A stretch of DNA of 64,000 bases from Ruminococcus flavefaciens 007c (GTDB lineage: Bacteria > Bacillota > Clostridia > Oscillospirales > Ruminococcaceae): assembly GCF_000571935.1 (NCBI RefSeq), contig NZ_ATAX01000015.1, forward strand, positions 1-64,000, read 5' to 3'. Each line of letters opens with the position of its first letter. The first letter of the stretch is position 1. Positions 59,910-64,000 of the stretch are shown piece by piece. The notes beneath the pieces are model-generated. The model did no database searches. It saw nothing but the letters and a program-made list of their open reading frames with translations, and was not told the DNA's origin. The position numbers were made by a program, and so were the translations under genes.

Positions 59910-61814
59910 ATGAAAACACTAACACATGTCAACACATGCACTATTGTAAGAAAGTTTCCTGATTGGGCAAAAGTAGATCGCGTAATAAACGGGGTAGAGA
60001 TCTACAACATGAACATCTTTGACAATATTATGTCATTCAATCAGGACAATCTCGACGGCGACGCTATTGACTACTTCGGCACAAAGATCACCTACGGTGA
60101 GCTCCCCGCACTGCGTGAAGCCTATGCAAAGGGCCTCAAGCTTGCAGGCGTAAAGGAAGGCGACGTTGTAACGCTCTGCCTCCCTGTAAGTGTCGAAAAC
60201 CTTATGCTGCTTTTTGCCTGCAATCTCATAAAAGCCATAAGCAACAATGTCAATTTCTTGTTCCTTAAAGACGATTTCCCGCTCTATACACAGGACAAGG
60301 GTTCAGAGATAATCGTAACTCTCGACGCATTTCTGCCGTATTTTATCGAGCATCTTTCAAACAGCAGCATCAAAAAAGTCATACTCATGAGCCTTGATGA
60401 TTTTCTCCCTCCCGAGAAGAAGGGAATGTTCCTGGATACCTCGGAGATGCCCGAGAAAATGCAGGAAGTATTCAATATCGGGCAGATCAGAGAGTGTCTT
60501 ACCAATCTCGACAAGATCAAGGGAGTGGAGTTCATACGCCTTGAGGATCTCAGGATCGCCGGTGAGGAGAGCGATATCGAGCTTGATCTCGGTCCTACAG
60601 ATCTGGACCGTGATATAAGTTATTTCTATACCAGCGGTACTACCAACAAGCCAAAATGCGTTGTCTATAAGGAGTATTCGCTGAACGCATATGTTGAAAT
60701 GCACGCAGGACTCGACACTCAGAATTATGTGGGAGAGCGCAATTTCCAGTGCATCCCCATGACTCATATGACGGGTGAAAGAGTCTGCGCTATCATGCCT
60801 CTTGCAAGAGGCGGCACACTTGTACCGAGACCTATCTACAACAAATATACATTTGCAAAGGATCTTTCAGAAACCAACTGCAACTGTGTCGTTGCAACAG
60901 CAAGCTTTTATCTTACAAGCGTAAGACAGGGCATTGTCTCCCCCACAGCGCTTGAAATGCTCACACGTCCCGCATCCGGCGGTGAAGCTGTAAACGTTAA
61001 TTCCGTCCGCAAGATCGACAAGTGGCTCCGTGACAACGGCTGCAGCGTAAGATTTTCTCTCGGCGGCGGCGCAAGCGAAGAGGGCGGCGTTACTCTCGTT
61101 ACATACTTTATGGACGAGGAAACAAAGACCAACGAGACAGGTAAGCCTCTTGAGCCCTTTGTACAGGTAAAACTGGTAGACGACGACGGAAATATCGTGG
61201 ACGAGGGCGAGGTACTCGCAAACCTTCATGCTTCAAGTCCCGCTTCGGCTGACCGTTATCTCAACAATCCCGAAGCCACAGCGGAGCGCTGGTACTATGA
61301 CGAAAACGGAATGAAATGGGGCGTTACGGGAGATATTGCCGTAAGACACGCTGACGGCTCATACACCATAATGGGCAGAGCTTCAGATTCATACGTTGAC
61401 GAGAACGGAAAGCGTGTATATCTGTTCATGATAGAGAGCACTCTCGATGAGAATGATCCTATCAACGAATGGGAAATAAGTGCTTTTAAGAACGAATGCG
61501 ACGGCTACGACGTTGTTGGTCAGATCATTCTTGATCCCGACGAAGCTGAGCCCACCGCAGAGCTTGTTGAGTATATCTGCCGTAAGTACCGTCTCGACGC
61601 AGTAAAGTTCTACAAGGAATTCGAGATAGGCGAAATTACCGCAAAGAGAGACTATATTCTCCTTACTCATGATTACAAGGGATATATCGCACCACTCGGA
61701 AACGGTCACCTCATGCTGGTGGACTATTCCGAAAACGGCAGCACCATCAGAATAAAAACAGGCAGTAAATTCGTTATACCGATAAATGAGAAATACAGCA
61801 AGGAGGAAAAGTAA
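59910..61814 (+). CDS. ANL-superfamily adenylate-forming enzyme (acyl-CoA synthetase-like)
   Basis: The 634-residue cytoplasmic protein has the adenylation P-loop YTSGTTNKPK near residue 242 (family norm TSGTTGxPK, so Gly to Asn), the GGASEEGG region near residue 389, the TGD motif GVTGDIAV near residue 472 and GRASDSY near residue 489; the C-terminal GEITAKRD near residue 588 may hold the A10 lysine. No carrier protein is nearby, so it probably activates a free acid with ATP, perhaps as a CoA ligase. It is translationally coupled (TAATG) to a secreted SGNH esterase, an unusual pair. The function is unknown. Confidence 0.8.
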   Translation: MKTLTHVNTCTIVRKFPDWAKVDRVINGVEIYNMNIFDNIMSFNQDNLDGDAIDYFGTKITYGELPALREAYAKGLKLAGVKEGDVVTLCLPVSVENLMLLFACNLIKAISNNVNFLFLKDDFPLYTQDKGSEIIVTLDAFLPYFIEHLSNSSIKKVILMSLDDFLPPEKKGMFLDTSEMPEKMQEVFNIGQIRECLTNLDKIKGVEFIRLEDLRIAGEESDIELDLGPTDLDRDISYFYTSGTTNKPKCVVYKEYSLNAYVEMHAGLDTQNYVGERNFQCIPMTHMTGERVCAIMPLARGGTLVPRPIYNKYTFAKDLSETNCNCVVATASFYLTSVRQGIVSPTALEMLTRPASGGEAVNVNSVRKIDKWLRDNGCSVRFSLGGGASEEGGVTLVTYFMDEETKTNETGKPLEPFVQVKLVDDDGNIVDEGEVLANLHASSPASADRYLNNPEATAERWYYDENGMKWGVTGDIAVRHADGSYTIMGRASDSYVDENGKRVYLFMIESTLDENDPINEWEISAFKNECDGYDVVGQIILDPDEAEPTAELVEYICRKYRLDAVKFYKEFEIGEITAKRDYILLTHDYKGYIAPLGNGHLMLVDYSENGSTIRIKTGSKFVIPINEKYSKEEK

Positions 61815-63730
61815 TGAAGGTATCAAAGGTCTTAGCTGCACTGATTTCAGCTGTAACACTTAGCAGCGCTACGGGAATAACAGCTTTTGCAGCAGAAAAT
61901 GAAAATAACAGAACAAACGGTGATTTCAAATATGTCGCCCTGGGTGACAGTATTGCGGCAGGCTTCGGACTGGCAGGAGGCGATCTTACCCAGGATCCCG
62001 CACTTATCATAACTGATGAGCTTCTTGCAGATCCAGTCAAGGGAGCATATCCCGCAATATTTACTGAATATATAGATAAGCTCGGTGAGGAAAGAGGCTA
62101 TAATGTCAAGGGAACAAATCTTGCTTCCACTGCTTACCGCGCAGAGGACATTGAAAATACAATAAAAACGCCAGGATATAAAGGCGCCTTTGCTTCGAGC
62201 ATACTCGAAGCATATCTCGGCGAGGGATCAAGCGATGTACTTATCCCCTACCATGATACATACACAAAATACCTTACCGAAGCTGACCTTGTAAGCATCC
62301 AGCTGGGTGGAAACGATATTATAATGAGCATCGTTCCGCAGATGGTCGGCAGTGAAAATCCTGTTCTCAAAGCAGCAGGCATCTCACTTATGCTCACTCT
62401 GTTCGGCACAGACACAAAGACAGCCATAGGCGGCGGTCTCCAGGTGATCGCAGAGAGCAAGGACAGCATAACCTCCGAGGATTTCCTTGAAGCTGCAAGC
62501 TTTATGTACAACATAGGCGCAAGAGCCGATGCTCTTGTTGACGAATCCGCAAACCATGTCAAGGGCGTAGTTGAAGCTGTAAAGGAGCTCAACAGTGACG
62601 CTGATATAGCTCTGGTGGGTATGTACAATCCTTACCGCACTCCCGAGGAATCTGAAGAGATCAAGGAAGATATTTTTGCAGTTCTCGGAAAGGTATACGC
62701 CGCAGCTGCAAATGCTGCCGCTGAGAGCGAGGACGAACTCACCGCAGGTGGCAAGCAGTCCATCGACTACATAAACGGTCTCAAGGATAAGGTAGCCAAG
62801 ATAAATGAGATCAAGTCTGTAATGGAGAAATATAACGACGCCGCAGAGCTTCAGGAACTCCTTGCAATGATCGCCGAATACGACGACATAAACGAGGTCA
62901 AGACTCTTGCCGAGCTTGTATCCTCCTCCGAAGGCAAGCCCGAAAATCAGGAGCTTATGGACATAATGCTCAGTTATGACGATATTTCCGAGCTTCAGGC
63001 AGTAATAGACATCATCCGTAACTACGATGATATTTCCGAACTGACAGAGCTTATGGCAGTTATGACAAAATACCGCACAGCCAATCAGACAGCAGTTGCA
63101 AATGCCATCGCTTCGGAAGTAGCCGCTCCACTGGCTATGAAGGCAACAGGAAAAAATGTTGATCCGCAGATGCGCCGCCTCAATGAGAAACTCATGGACG
63201 TAGCTGAGGAAACAGGTGCTGTATACGTTGACGTTTACGGAATATCACCCGAAGATGACTTCGATCCTCATCCAAATGCAAACGGTCATAAAGAGATCGC
63301 GGAAATACTCTATGATACAATGTCAGAACACATTACCGAGAGAATGAAAGTCGAGGAGAAGCCCGAAGCTCCCGAAACCACCGAGGAAACACTTCCCGCT
63401 GAAGAGACAGCAGCCTGCAATTTCAGAATTGTGGGAGATGTAAACGGAGACGGCATGATAAATTCTGCCGACGCAGCATATATCCTTGCACATTCATCAG
63501 GTCTGGTACAGCTTTCCGATGATGATAAGAAATATGCTGACATTGACGGAAACAAAAGGGTAGATATTATTGATGCAATCCTGCTCATGTCCTGCATCGG
63601 CCGCTATAATTCAATGTACTTCAACAGATTTAACGGCAGGCATTATAATTACTTCACCGTATACGGCATACGCTCCACACCTATGAACCATTTCGGCAGA
63701 ATGAACGGATTTGGTGTCAGATTCAGATAA
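61814..63730 (+). CDS. secreted SGNH/GDSL esterase with helical insert and dockerin
   Basis: The 638-residue precursor has a signal peptide (to about residue 27), an SGNH hydrolase domain with YVALGDSIAAG (nucleophile Ser46), QLGGNDI near residue 162 and the C-terminal DPHPNANGH (Asp484, His486). An insert with four Y-(D/N)-D-x-x-E-(L/V) repeats (about 340-426), predicted helical, splits the domain. A dockerin-like region starts near residue 538 (GDVNGDGMINSAD, ADIDGNKRVDIID), followed by an Asn/Tyr/Phe-rich tail ending at 638. GDSL esterases deacetylate xylan or other acylated sugars. Start codon overlaps the ANL stop. Confidence 0.88.
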   Translation: MKVSKVLAALISAVTLSSATGITAFAAENENNRTNGDFKYVALGDSIAAGFGLAGGDLTQDPALIITDELLADPVKGAYPAIFTEYIDKLGEERGYNVKGTNLASTAYRAEDIENTIKTPGYKGAFASSILEAYLGEGSSDVLIPYHDTYTKYLTEADLVSIQLGGNDIIMSIVPQMVGSENPVLKAAGISLMLTLFGTDTKTAIGGGLQVIAESKDSITSEDFLEAASFMYNIGARADALVDESANHVKGVVEAVKELNSDADIALVGMYNPYRTPEESEEIKEDIFAVLGKVYAAAANAAAESEDELTAGGKQSIDYINGLKDKVAKINEIKSVMEKYNDAAELQELLAMIAEYDDINEVKTLAELVSSSEGKPENQELMDIMLSYDDISELQAVIDIIRNYDDISELTELMAVMTKYRTANQTAVANAIASEVAAPLAMKATGKNVDPQMRRLNEKLMDVAEETGAVYVDVYGISPEDDFDPHPNANGHKEIAEILYDTMSEHITERMKVEEKPEAPETTEETLPAEETAACNFRIVGDVNGDGMINSADAAYILAHSSGLVQLSDDDKKYADIDGNKRVDIIDAILLMSCIGRYNSMYFNRFNGRHYNYFTVYGIRSTPMNHFGRMNGFGVRFR

Positions 63731-63749
63731 ATTTAATGATAACGATATG

Positions 63750-63777
63750 CAGGCAGCCTTCGGCTGCCTGTTTTTTT
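63750..63777 (+). terminator. intrinsic terminator of the ANL-esterase operon
   Basis: An 8-bp stem (CAGGCAGC 63750-63757 with GCTGCCTG 63763-63770), CTTCG loop and T7. Confidence 0.9.
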
Positions 63778-63782
63778 CATTA

Positions 63783-63818
63783 CAAAAAGCCGCTTGCGGA
63801 GATTTCCGCAAGCGGCTT
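63783..63818 (-). terminator. intrinsic terminator of panD
   Basis: A perfect 14-bp stem (plus 63787-63800 with 63805-63818), four-base loop, and T5 on the minus strand (plus 63784-63788). Confidence 0.85.
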
Positions 63819-63835
63819 GCATATGCTATGTCATT

Positions 63836-64000
63836 TTATCTGAGTTCACCGTGTTTTTCGTAATCGGCTACTCTGATTATCTCATTTTTATCGCCGACAA
63901 AAACTACCTTGGGACGATGTGTTTTTATTTCCTCGGGAGACATATTCGCATAAGCCATTATTATCACATGATCGCCCTTCTGTCCCGAACGTGCGGCAGC
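63836..64000 (-). CDS. panD: aspartate 1-decarboxylase, C-terminal part (truncated by the window)
   Basis: The last 54 codons before a TAA are present. They read [20 protein letters not shown] and continue with [13 protein letters not shown], the conserved C-terminus of PanD, which makes beta-alanine for pantothenate and CoA. The 5' part, including the self-cleaved Gly-Ser pyruvoyl site, lies outside the window. It is the last gene of its operon, since a strong terminator follows. Confidence 0.9.
   Translation of the reverse strand, partial: AAARSGQKGDHVIIMAYANMSPEEIKTHRPKVVFVGDKNEIIRVADYEKHGELR

Overview
The window looks like chromosomal DNA of a cellulolytic Ruminococcus, most like the R. 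flavefaciens group (low-to-mid-GC Gram-positive, Clostridia). Support for this is: (i) a GH11 - Asn/Gln-rich linker - GH10 xylanase with the known R. flavefaciens XynA architecture; (ii) three secreted proteins with C-terminal dockerins (cellulosome docking); (iii) a GH9 cellulase with an N-terminal CBM4-like domain; (iv) Shine-Dalgarno sequences of the GGAGG type and good sigma-A promoters (TTGACA-17-TATAAT); (v) a glgC/glgD pair and SpoIIE, both typical of Firmicutes. All assignments come from reading the sequence; no database search was run.

Layout. 1-363: outward-facing tandem promoter elements at the left edge, probably of a gene or stable-RNA operon outside the window. 364-2214: HD-GYP membrane protein and a SAM methyltransferase. 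2288-8289: glycogen operon glgB-glgC-glgD-glgA (minus strand); GlgB has a histone-H1-like Lys/Ala tail. 8527-10761: spoIIE. 10960-32836: one very compact minus-strand gene run. It starts with six general genes (MscS channel, phosphoesterase, two flavoproteins, two unknowns), then rsmA, then 17 anaerobic cobalamin genes, cbiL-D-F-G-H-J-ET-A-cobT-U-S-(cobU-like)-cobC-cbiB-cobD-cbiP-cbiC. 33001-35158: soluble CapD-like dehydratase and a guanylate-kinase-like protein. 35452-43679: GH9 cellulase with a C-terminal membrane anchor, GNAT, a membrane Thr/Gly-rich protein, Nudix, and a six-repeat dockerin protein. 43736-45698: ABC-F ATPase and tRNA-Arg(CCT).

45883-52502 is the most interesting region. 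A textbook promoter leads into a cobalamin riboswitch with its own intrinsic terminator. Five genes follow: a surface protein with a transcobalamin-beta-like (DUF4430-like) domain and a sortase-type tail, a second membrane protein that combines an alpha-toroid repeat domain with a DUF4430-like domain (the two-domain plan of animal transcobalamin/intrinsic factor), and a complete ECF transporter (EcfT, fused EcfA-EcfA, S component). A HIT protein closes the run. I read this as a B12 capture-and-import system, controlled by B12, in a genome that also carries most of the de novo pathway.

52689-58507: the GH11-GH10 xylanase and, upstream on the same strand, a dockerin protein built of three degenerate GH11-like modules that appear to have lost catalytic residues. 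58839-63730: a histidine phosphatase, then (plus strand) an ANL adenylating enzyme translationally coupled to a secreted SGNH esterase with dockerin, behind a structured leader. The window ends inside panD (minus strand).

How it fits together: the window combines outward plant-polymer degradation (cellulosomal and membrane-anchored enzymes), carbon storage as glycogen, and both synthesis and salvage of corrinoids.
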